The position numbers and the translations under genes were made by a program. From Bartonella sp. A05 (GTDB lineage: Bacteria; Pseudomonadota; Alphaproteobacteria; Rhizobiales; Rhizobiaceae), in contig NZ_JANHOJ010000001.1 of the NCBI RefSeq assembly GCF_026930145.1, forward strand, positions 372,001-436,000: DNA of 64,000 bases, in the 5' to 3' direction. Positions 49,670 through 57,552 of this stretch are shown in pieces; positions within the stretch are counted from its first letter, which is position 1; every line of letters begins with the position of its first letter. The notes beneath the pieces were generated by a model that worked only from the letters and a program-made list of their open reading frames with translations, made no database searches and was not told the origin of the DNA.

Positions 49670-49778
49670 GGCATTCTCGTCTAGCTGATTGTCAAAATTC
49701 TGTTATTTTGGCACATTAATCTATATTGCATTTGCCTTTATGTATCCGTCACAAGTTAGTTTTCATCTCAAAAACATT

Positions 49779-49892
49779 TCATATCAAGTTAAGTCTCTCT
49801 GTGCGCTCTTCCTGATGACAAAATAATTGAAAGATCTGCGTTCGCTCCTTATCCCTATAAGAAGATAGAACCAACAGCACAAACAAAGCCAT
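49779..49892 (-). pseudogene. Possible truncated entry-exclusion (EexN-like) lipoprotein
   Basis: A 37-codon frame starting 5 bases after the trwJ stop and ending about 110 bases before trwI. The translation has a short hydrophobic leader MALFVLLVLSSY, where a lipobox Cys would be expected at the Tyr, followed by CHQEERTERLNLI before a stop. The H-x-EER-x-x-R-L pattern resembles the YxxHPEERxxRLxxC core of Eex proteins. In IncN and IncW-type plasmids eex sits exactly between the virB5 and virB6 homologues. In-frame sequence after the stop (FEMKTN) may continue the old gene. The call is tentative. Confidence 0.4.
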
Positions 49893-49896
49893 TTTA

Positions 49897-50565
49897 TTAA
49901 TCATCTGACAATTGATTGAACCTCAAAGTTTCAATACGTGACCGATAATCCGTTATACGTGGCATACCTCTATTGCTACTGCTTAGAATCTTCTGATTAC
50001 GCTTACGCTTTTGTTGATCGATCAGTGCCTGTTCAGCATTGCGCAGCTGTACGACCATCTGCAGTTTTGCTACCTCATTTTGGATTAGGGCTAGCTCACT
50101 ATCCATCTGGAGTTGCAACTTAACAAGATCTTCCATATTTGTGCTGCCTTGAGCTAATTTACTCTCAGCATCTTTCAACATAGTGTTTAGATGCTTATGG
50201 CGTTCCTCCGCATTGCTAATAGTCTTCATACTCATATCTTTATCGGCTTGAATTATTCTTTCAATCGATTCACTCAATGGAACTCTAGGATCAGTAACAG
50301 CTCTTTTAGTTTTTCCATCATTGAAAAGTGATTGTGCATCCTGTAAAAAAAGATTATCGTGATCTGCGTGTATGTTGAATATCTTACCTTTACCTGGTTG
50401 TTTAGGAGGAGCAGGGGGATGGTAATTTGTTTGAGAGCGTTGACCACTTCCCCACCAATTGGCTGTGATATCATGATTAGCGCGCGGGAAAATGGTTGCT
50501 AACGCTAAGTTTGGTGTTCCAAGAATTATAGCCATTACAGTGGTAGTCAGTATTAACTTTTTCAT
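49897..50565 (-). CDS. trwJ: Trw pilus tip protein TrwJ (VirB5 family)
   Basis: Minor pilus or adhesin component, 222 residues. A signal peptide is visible (MKKLILTTTVMAIILGTPNL, then ALA), followed by a Pro/His-rich segment and a long alpha-helical region (about residues 95-195) as in VirB5/TraC. In Bartonella, TrwJ homologues have been linked to erythrocyte band 3 binding. The start overlaps the trwK stop by 4 bases. A single copy is present. Confidence 0.88.
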   Translation of the reverse strand: MKKLILTTTVMAIILGTPNLALATIFPRANHDITANWWGSGQRSQTNYHPPAPPKQPGKGKIFNIHADHDNLFLQDAQSLFNDGKTKRAVTDPRVPLSESIERIIQADKDMSMKTISNAEERHKHLNTMLKDAESKLAQGSTNMEDLVKLQLQMDSELALIQNEVAKLQMVVQLRNAEQALIDQQKRKRNQKILSSSNRGMPRITDYRSRIETLRFNQLSDD

Positions 50566-53033
50566 ATTGTGCTCCTTTCAGCTTTTACACGTTGTAAAAA
50601 GACCGGCAACCATACTGCCGGATTATCGCCAACTTCAGCGATAACAGCCTCAACTAATTCCGCATTGTCAGGTGTTCCCGACAAAACAAGGAGTTCATCA
50701 TCAAAACTCTGCTCTATAGTTTGTCCATCAATTGTCATCTGGAACTTGCCAAGATCTAGCTCGGCAAGTGCGGATTGATCACCCTGTTTAATAAGAAACC
50801 GACGACTAAATTCACCAAGATTTTTGACCAGCTCAAACTCAGCATCTGTCAACTTGAAGCCTTTTGTATAGTCTTCGTAATTTGCTTTAGGGTTGGCAAG
50901 AAAAATATACGTTGCACATTGCTGAATCAGAGTCTTAGCGATATTGCTTTCTAGGGCATCACTAGGTTCTTGTGTAGCGTAAACAAAAATACCATTCTGT
51001 TTACGGATAGTCTTTTGTTTATCTTTTGCTAAATCCTCAAAATATGTATCTTGCAAAGGTTTCCAAAATTCGTCAAAGATATACATGAAACGCTGCCCCT
51101 GAATCATGCCTTCTGTACGATAGAGCAGGTACATCATCACCGGGGTACGTGTCTCCGTATTATCTAAGAATTCAGTAATATCAAAGCCGTAAACTTGATG
51201 TGTCGATAAATCAAGACTATCACTTGGATTGTCAAACAACCACCCATAATCCCCTCCTTCGCACCATTTTATCAAACGAGCGTGGACAGAAGGATGAGCA
51301 TTATGATCGTCTAAACGTGGATTTGGTAAGAATTGCACCAACAACGACAAACGACGCAGAGATTTGTCAATGCTGCTGCTCATAATGGCCATGATAGCTT
51401 GATTAATTTCTTCTTCATCGCGATGCGTAATCTCACCACCCGTTTCCGCCAACTTTCTGATAAATTGTTTCAAGAAAATTATGTTGTCTTGCGTAGGCGG
51501 AAGCTGAAACGGATTGAAGCCGCTTGGTCTGCCAGTTTTAAGGGGTAGATATTGACCACCTATGGCTCGAATAATAATTTCCATACCGCGATCTTTATCA
51601 AAAACAACAGTTGTTGGTTTGAATTTCTGTGCTTGCGCCAATAAAAAACCAAGCAGTACAGTCTTACCAGAACCGGACTGTCCAATCAGTGCTGTATTGC
51701 CGAGCAATCTCTTATCTGTTGCATCTTCTTCAAGTTGAGAGCTATGAAAATTAAAATAAAGTGGCGTTTTACTAATTGTTTTGAAAATTGTAACTGCTGG
51801 ACCCCATGGATTTCCAGTCGGTTTTCCTGACATGAAATTATGGAAGGACGAAAACGATAAAAAATTAAGCGATGTAATCGGCGCAGGACGTGGCCGCCAT
51901 TGCCAATTTCCAGGGAGTTGCGCCCAATAACCAGCTTCTATGGCGAGGTCAATAGGTTTCGGCAGAACTCCAACATCTAAGATAATCGAATTTGCTTTTG
52001 CCACATAGTCGCGAACCTCTTGTACCGTGTCACCATAAATAGTGAGGGTGCAATGATGTTCACCCATGACAAAATGCCCACTGACAAGCTGATTAAGCGC
52101 TTCGCTAATCTGATCAATCTGACTCGTCGCGACATCCCGAGCATCAATAAGATTACGCTGATGTCGCTGCAAATAATCTTTCGCAGCATGCCGTGATAAA
52201 ATGGAAAAACTTTGTGTCAAGATGAACTCAAAATCGCTTTCTAGAAGCCCATTAAACTGGCCTGGCTTGGTCGATTCATCATATTCTTTAATTTCCATCA
52301 TTCCAAATCGACGTATTCCGTTAGATGTGCGGAGTTCACCAACAGCACCCCATTTCGAGAAAAAAGGCCGATTGATGGCCATATAATCAGCAAAACGATC
52401 ACGACAGACCGGTATAGGGTAATGTTCACCATTGATCAGCATACTGAGGAATTCGAGAGCAGACGAATAAACGTGACCATTTTTCTCATAAATACCAAGC
52501 AGTTCTGCACCGTAACGTTTCAATGATTGACCCAGTGTACGGTTAATTTCGTTTAGAGCTTTGATACATGATGCTTGCCGTATTTTTTTTTGCTCGAATG
52601 TTTCGCGTTCGTATTTAGCAAAAAACGACATTATTTTATCGGTTACGGGTCGGAAAACAACTGTTAGATATAAATCGTTAACCATTAGATTGTAGCCAGT
52701 AAAACTATGTCGATATTTTTCATCAAGCTGGTAGCAAAACACCTTATCGAATGTAGAATCAGGATATTCATAAACACGACGACGTACGATATGCGTCCAC
52801 AAAGACAGATTTGCTGACGCAATACCGCGCAAAGTATTATTGAGTTCTCTTGTCCATTGGAAAATATCCTCTTCCGAAGCACTTTGATGTGAGCGTCCGT
52901 CAATTTTCCAAACCGATAAATACTCAGCATTCTTGGTAGAAATAACGGTGTCCGTAACGTGATGTGAATAAGGAATGAACAGACTTACTGGTGTTTCTGA
53001 CGCAAGCAGCTTGCTATTTTCAATAGCCTTCAT
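50562..53033 (-). CDS. trwK: Trw ATPase TrwK (VirB4 family)
   Basis: Largest ATPase of the apparatus, 823 residues, anchored to the inner membrane and required for pilus assembly and substrate handling. The N-terminal CagE/TrbE/VirB4 domain covers about residues 1-380. The C-terminal ATPase has Walker A IGQSGSGKTVLLGF and Walker B FMYIFDEFWKPL, with the conserved KTIRKQNGIFVYATQEPSD motif after it. The length is normal. It starts 2 bases after the trwM stop region and is coupled to trwJ. Confidence 0.96.
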   Translation of the reverse strand: MKAIENSKLLASETPVSLFIPYSHHVTDTVISTKNAEYLSVWKIDGRSHQSASEEDIFQWTRELNNTLRGIASANLSLWTHIVRRRVYEYPDSTFDKVFCYQLDEKYRHSFTGYNLMVNDLYLTVVFRPVTDKIMSFFAKYERETFEQKKIRQASCIKALNEINRTLGQSLKRYGAELLGIYEKNGHVYSSALEFLSMLINGEHYPIPVCRDRFADYMAINRPFFSKWGAVGELRTSNGIRRFGMMEIKEYDESTKPGQFNGLLESDFEFILTQSFSILSRHAAKDYLQRHQRNLIDARDVATSQIDQISEALNQLVSGHFVMGEHHCTLTIYGDTVQEVRDYVAKANSIILDVGVLPKPIDLAIEAGYWAQLPGNWQWRPRPAPITSLNFLSFSSFHNFMSGKPTGNPWGPAVTIFKTISKTPLYFNFHSSQLEEDATDKRLLGNTALIGQSGSGKTVLLGFLLAQAQKFKPTTVVFDKDRGMEIIIRAIGGQYLPLKTGRPSGFNPFQLPPTQDNIIFLKQFIRKLAETGGEITHRDEEEINQAIMAIMSSSIDKSLRRLSLLVQFLPNPRLDDHNAHPSVHARLIKWCEGGDYGWLFDNPSDSLDLSTHQVYGFDITEFLDNTETRTPVMMYLLYRTEGMIQGQRFMYIFDEFWKPLQDTYFEDLAKDKQKTIRKQNGIFVYATQEPSDALESNIAKTLIQQCATYIFLANPKANYEDYTKGFKLTDAEFELVKNLGEFSRRFLIKQGDQSALAELDLGKFQMTIDGQTIEQSFDDELLVLSGTPDNAELVEAVIAEVGDNPAVWLPVFLQRVKAERSTI

Positions 53034-53035
53034 GT

Positions 53036-53359
53036 TTATCTCCTTTTGCGATAATCAAAGGGGCTATAACTTGAAGCACCCCAAAAGCCTTTATTGCGGT
53101 TTCGAAATTTTGTATCAAACCACAGTCCCCAGACACGAAATGCCTTATCATCGTTTTTTGTGATTTGTGTCATAACGAACCACAGTGGTAGTGCTATGAC
53201 CCAGCAAAATATACTTACTGTCATAGCAATGATAGCGACACCTATTGCCATAATTATAAGCGGTATCATTGGCACTCCCCAAATTGTTGGAACGCGAGTA
53301 GCGCCTTTGAATAAAGGGAACGATTTAGGTTTTTGCGGCTTTGTTGCTTGCGATTTCAT
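53036..53359 (-). CDS. trwM: Trw inner membrane protein TrwM (VirB3 family)
   Basis: A small VirB3-type protein of 107 residues with two adjacent hydrophobic helices (about residues 35-75) and the family motif FPLFKGATRVPTIWGVPMIPL upstream of them (two blocks). It ends in WFDTKFRNRNKGFWGASSYSP, which is typical of TrwM. It assists TrwK and pilin at the inner membrane. ATG 53359 is preferred to 53371. Confidence 0.92.
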   Translation of the reverse strand: MKSQATKPQKPKSFPLFKGATRVPTIWGVPMIPLIIMAIGVAIIAMTVSIFCWVIALPLWFVMTQITKNDDKAFRVWGLWFDTKFRNRNKGFWGASSYSPFDYRKRR

Positions 53360-53371
53360 AAGCAGCTCCAA

Positions 53372-53683
53372 TCAAGTAACGCTGAATAGAACATTACTAA
53401 CAAAGAACGCTGAACCCGCGATAACAACACTAATTGCCCATCGCACAAACGTACTTTTTGCGATGATGCGAAATAGACAACCGATTGTTAAACACAGAAG
53501 AATAAATGCAGCGACAATTGGAACAATTATATTCAACGCGTACTGTATTTCAATAACATCTCTGATATAGGATATTGTTTGAGCATATGCAGTCTGAGTC
53601 ATTAAAAGCATGATTATTGCTACGAAAGCAGCAGTAATTTTGTTTCTAATTCTTATTTGTAGAGTATTTGATTGTTTCTTCAT
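53372..53683 (-). CDS. trwL: Divergent TrwL-type pilin (copy d)
   Basis: VirB2-type pilin precursor, 103 residues. It has the shared N-terminal signal region (MKKQSNTLQIRIRNK, ending TAYAQ) and two hydrophobic helices. The core reads IVPIVAAFILLCLTIG where the other copies have IIPIAAALILLGLAIG, and IAKSTFVRWAISV where they have IEKDTFIRWAIGV. It is thus the most diverged of four tandem paralogues and lies next to trwM. It may be a minor or antigenically distinct pilin. Confidence 0.82.
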   Translation of the reverse strand: MKKQSNTLQIRIRNKITAAFVAIIMLLMTQTAYAQTISYIRDVIEIQYALNIIVPIVAAFILLCLTIGCLFRIIAKSTFVRWAISVVIAGSAFFVSNVLFSVT

Positions 53684-53900
53684 GTTTCTATTCTCACTAA
53701 GATTAATTTCTATTCTCATTAAGATTAAAACTGCCATAAACAACACTTATCTTTCGCAGCATGAGTAAACTCACTGATAATCTCAAGTTACTAGGAAGAT
53801 AACTCTTTGCCTTTTATGAAATCTCATGCTGCGTAGTTTCACCGTTTACTCTAATTTGACTTGTTAAGAATATTTCATACTGCGCGGTTTCAAATTTACT

Positions 53901-54218
53901 CTAATTTGACTTGAACAGCATATTAGCAAGTTGAAGAGCTGAACCAGCAACAATGACACCGATTGCCCACCGTATAAATGTATCCTTTTCTATATAGCGA
54001 CCTGCATAGCCGATAGCTAAACCCAAAAGAATGAGAGCGGCCGCAATGGGAATAATTTTATCTAGTTCCCCCTTAAACTTAGTTAAAACACCCGAAACAT
54101 TGGCTAAACCTGCAACTTGAGCGTATGCAGGCTGGACCACAAAAAATACACATGCAGTTGCGAAAACGGAGATGATTTTATTATTAACTTTTGTTTGAAC
54201 AGTATCTAACAGTTTCAT
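53901..54218 (-). CDS. trwL: TrwL-type pilin (copy c)
   Basis: VirB2-type pilin precursor, 105 residues. It has a signal peptide ending QPAYAQ and a variable surface loop (VAGLANVSGVLTKFKGELDK). The conserved hydrophobic core IIPIAAALILLGLAIGYAGR and the IEKDTFIRWAIGV helix follow. Starts at ATG 54218 (MKLLDTVQ) or 54230 are possible. Its DNA shares an exact block with copy a at the region encoding IPIAAALILLG. Confidence 0.9.
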   Translation of the reverse strand: MKLLDTVQTKVNNKIISVFATACVFFVVQPAYAQVAGLANVSGVLTKFKGELDKIIPIAAALILLGLAIGYAGRYIEKDTFIRWAIGVIVAGSALQLANMLFKSN

Positions 54219-54339
54219 ATAATTATTCATCCTAGTTAACATTGAAGTTTCTATAAATTGAACAGCAGAGGTAGGATTATTAAGACATTCCTAATTTTAA
54301 ATACATATCGCTCTTTAAGATGAAGGAACACCCAATACC

Positions 54340-54651
54340 TTACGCTTGCTTAAACAACAAAATGGCAAGTTGGCTTGCCGAGCCAGCAACAACAACGCCG
54401 ATTGCCCATCGTATGAAAGTATCTTTTTCAATATAACGCCCTGCATAACCGATGGCTAAACCCAAAAGAATAAGGGCTGCAGCAATAGGAATAATTCCAT
54501 TTAGCTGCGTTGTTAATGTCTCTAAAACGGTTTTAGCACCAGTCAAATTTTGAGCATATGTAGGGTGTGCCATAAAAAACACGATCGCAGTTGCAAAGGC
54601 AAAAATAATCCTGTTATTAATTTTCTCTTGAAAAATATTTGATAGTTTCAT
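54340..54651 (-). CDS. trwL: TrwL-type pilin (copy b)
   Basis: VirB2-type pilin precursor, 103 residues, with a signal peptide ending HPTYAQ. The short variable region NLTGAKTVLETLTTQLNG precedes the conserved core IIPIAAALILLGLAIG, YAGRYIEKDTFIRWAIGV and the helix VVAGSASQLAILLFKQA. It is almost identical to copy a over the DNA encoding the C-terminal helix, showing recent duplication or conversion. Confidence 0.92.
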   Translation of the reverse strand: MKLSNIFQEKINNRIIFAFATAIVFFMAHPTYAQNLTGAKTVLETLTTQLNGIIPIAAALILLGLAIGYAGRYIEKDTFIRWAIGVVVAGSASQLAILLFKQA

Positions 54652-54761
54652 GTTCTGTATCCTAGTTAAGACTGAAGTTGTTAAAATTTAATAGTATGAA
54701 TAAAATTATTGAAATATTCCAAACACTTGAGACGTAAATCGCTTTTTTAATGAAAGGAATC

Positions 54762-55067
54762 CTATGAAAATAACATATTAGCAAGTTGGGTTGCTGATCC
54801 AGCAACAACAACGCCGATTGCCCATCGTATGAAAGTATCTTTTTCGATATAACGCCCTGCATAACCGATGGCTAAACCCAAAAGAATGAGAGCGGCCGCA
54901 ATGGGAATAATGATTTTTAATTGATCTCTTAATCCCTCTAAAGCATTTTTAGCATTATCTAGACTTTGAGCATATGCAGGATGCGTTATAAAAAATACAG
55001 CCATAGCTGCAGAAGCAGTGACGATTCCGTTGTTAATCTGTGCTCGAAGCGTATTCGATTGTTTCAT
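54762..55067 (-). CDS. trwL: TrwL-type pilin (copy a, first gene of the Trw cluster)
   Basis: VirB2-type pilin precursor, 101 residues. The start is ATG 55067 (MKQSNTLRAQINNG) with AAGGATAAACA upstream; a longer reading frame continues 63 codons further upstream but is not pilin. The signal peptide ends HPAYAQ, the variable region is SLDNAKNALEGLRDQLKI, and the conserved IIPIAAALILLGLAIG core follows. As the first gene transcribed, it likely lies closest to the cluster promoter. Confidence 0.93.
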   Translation of the reverse strand: MKQSNTLRAQINNGIVTASAAMAVFFITHPAYAQSLDNAKNALEGLRDQLKIIIPIAAALILLGLAIGYAGRYIEKDTFIRWAIGVVVAGSATQLANMLFS

Positions 55068-55590
55068 ATTGTTTATCCTTATAAAATAAAAGGCTGCCCC
55101 AAATAACTCCTCGCTCCTGAAGGAATCTAAAGAGGCATTTCGGATCAGCTCAGGTTTAAGTTGCCCCCGCTGTGTAAGAAGCGCATATTTACTTGGCTTC
55201 TTAGTTACCGAATTGTCTGCAACGAATGTAAAGTACCATTCCCTCCCTGGATACATAACGACTGTAATTTCCGCATCACTTCCTGAAAACGCCCTATCAA
55301 CACTGCATTATGTTACCATTTGCATGTTTCTTTTATTCTTTTAACGAGAATAGATTTGATCCAGTCTTATTATCCGAACCCAATTTTTACTTATTTTCTA
55401 CGATTGTACTTTATCAAAATTGCAATTTAATACACAAACACGGTATTTTCCTTTCAGAAGAAAAGGCATTTGCTGCTATAAAAACATTGCAAATACTACT
55501 CATTTTGTATACAAACGCACTTTCCTATCTTTCTTGATGCTAAGTAAGGCATTTTAACCCTTAAAAACTGCGTAAAATTTGAAAAAACCA
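55068..55590. other. Interval upstream of the Trw cluster
   Basis: This stretch should contain the Trw promoter on the minus strand. The part from about 55085 to 55256 is GC-richer and keeps an open frame on the minus strand that joins the trwL-a frame (PSKYALLTQRGQLKPELIRN and so on). It does not resemble pilin or any family I know. No korA or korB gene is present. A plus-strand 75-codon frame at 55310 is not convincing. Confidence 0.5.
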
Positions 55591-56247
55591 TTAGCTATAC
55601 ACCCAATTTTGTGGAACTTTATCAATGTAAACATCAATTTCGCGTATATTTTGCGGTTGCTGCCACGCAAAATCATCACAGATCTGCGCAACAAAATCAC
55701 TTGACTCGAAATCTTGCTGTTCATTGTCATAAAAATCGTAAATTTCTAAAGCTCTATCGAGATACGCCAGCACATACTCAACAATATACATATGCGAACC
55801 CAATCCAAATGCTTGCCCTAAACCATTGCAAACATTATCTTGATCGTAAGGAAGAGAGTTGTACTCAAACCATAACCCCTCTACATTGCCTATCGAAGAG
55901 GATTGCATAGCATAACTCTTTGCCAACTCCATTTCTGTTGGATAGTGACTATAGAAATCGTCAACTGATTTCGTACGAAAAAAAATACCGCTCTCTAAAA
56001 GAGAAACTCTATCCTCATTTGAGTAAGGTTTACCCTCTTGCAAAGGCTGCCATAATTCATCCATTGACGATTGATATTCACTCTCGATAAAAAGCCCATA
56101 AGAACCAGAGACATACGTTGGAATTGGAACTCGATTCCAACTCTCAGCTTTAACTACTGAGCTAAAAAGAGATGTGCCAACAATAACTGATGCGTAAACA
56201 AGCAAATCTCTGTAATTCAAGGCCAATCTCCATGAAAATGATACCAC
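55591..56247 (-). CDS. Unrecognised secreted protein upstream of the Trw genes
   Basis: A 218-residue protein I do not recognise. A signal peptide is likely: a hydrophobic segment around residues 14-32, then cleavage near VVKA-ESW. The mature part is acidic and rich in Tyr, Ser, Asp and Glu, with two cysteines (NVCNGLGQ and AQICDDF) that could form a disulphide. The C-terminus ends DVYIDKVPQNWVYS. No membrane helix or known domain is visible. It lies 520 bases upstream of trwL and on the same strand, with decayed sequence on its other side, so it may be Trw-associated cargo or an unrelated survivor. Function unknown. Confidence 0.7.
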   Translation of the reverse strand: MVSFSWRLALNYRDLLVYASVIVGTSLFSSVVKAESWNRVPIPTYVSGSYGLFIESEYQSSMDELWQPLQEGKPYSNEDRVSLLESGIFFRTKSVDDFYSHYPTEMELAKSYAMQSSSIGNVEGLWFEYNSLPYDQDNVCNGLGQAFGLGSHMYIVEYVLAYLDRALEIYDFYDNEQQDFESSDFVAQICDDFAWQQPQNIREIDVYIDKVPQNWVYS

Positions 56248-57552
56248 GGTTTTAAAACTCTAGAGGGGCAAAAATCGTCTAGAATTATGTTTAAAATATG
56301 GCATATCGTAATTCTTTTTGAGCAAAGAGAATAAATTTTAGCGAAGGTAGCAAAAATGTGACTATCTTAAAAACAAGCCCCCTGATGAGCTGCGGAAATG
56401 CATGCTCAAATTGGTATGGAATTCAAAAAATGGCAAGAGAAGGAAAAACAAGATATAGGGCGAAAAATTATTGAGATTAACTCATATATACGGGATTGAT
56501 ATCGCTAATTTGTTAGCAAAAAGTGTTGTTATAGGAATCCTAATTATCAATGGGAAATTGGGTGCAGGTGTAAACCCAAATGAGCTAAAGAGTGGTTGAA
56601 AAATGGTTATTAGTTTGAAGCATTAAAAGTAGCAGAAATACTCTCAGTATATGTATGAAAGACGCATAGAATGGGAATAGAAGGAATATTAAGGGATGTT
56701 AAGTTGGAGATGGGATATTTTTAATGTTTAGCGTGTTAAAACGTTATAGTGGCAAAAAATCGCGAAATGCATGAAATGAAGGAGTCCTTAATGGCATTAG
56801 CACCAGTGTGTTTATGCGAAAAATGTTTCTCTGCTATGTGCAAGCATGCGTATGTTGACAATACCGATTTAGAATATTTTTCGTCTGTTTTCGTTTAGAT
56901 GTGGCGCTACGACATAAGTTTGAAGAGGTTTCATCAAGACTTATCATATGCATCAATTGATGACACGGATGAAAATTGAGAACAATATTCAGCTTTTCTC
57001 CAATCGTTGCTTTGTCGAGATAGATAAGGCAGCTGGGATCCGCAATTCATGAAACGCCGCTGTAGAGAAAGTGCATATGATAGAATGAGTTTTGCCAAAA
57101 GTACGGCGCTTTTATTGTTTTATAAGAAAGGGAATAGATGCATATTTTACAGTTTACAAAAACCATTTTCCATTTTTTCTCTGCTGCATGGGAGACTATT
57201 TTGCAGATGCTCCATAGGATATAGTGGGAAATAAGGCAAGTTCGTTTGCTGTTAATTCATTAAAGGAAGGTATAACAAAAAGGGCACTGATAATGGTATT
57301 CAAGCATAATGGAGAGCACAATCAGTGCGTTGAAAATTGCCTTATGGTGTATAAGGGCTAGAAAAAAGTGTGTTTCATGAGATTGATCAATGAATGCTTA
57401 CTTTTTTTAAGAGGTATGATAAAACTTTAGTTGTAACCATAAGGATTATAAAATGCTTTTAAAAATAAGGGTGAACGCATTTCTATTGTTTTATTTTGAT
57501 ACAAAACACCCTTTATAAGTTAAAAAAGCGCAATGATACAGTTTGTTTTGGT
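56248..57552. other. Decayed interval between the secreted protein and the UbiH-like gene
   Basis: About 1.3 kb with no acceptable gene. Fragments with coding character appear, such as a 35-codon frame at about 56791 (MALAPVCLCEKCFSAMCKHA) with several cysteines, and a 61-codon frame at 57049-57234, but none has a known domain. Likely remains of genes at the right border of the Trw region. Confidence 0.5.

Noticed and set aside
55310-55537. 75-codon plus-strand frame upstream of the Trw cluster
   Set aside because: AT-rich, no ribosome site, no domain, opposite to the flanking genes.
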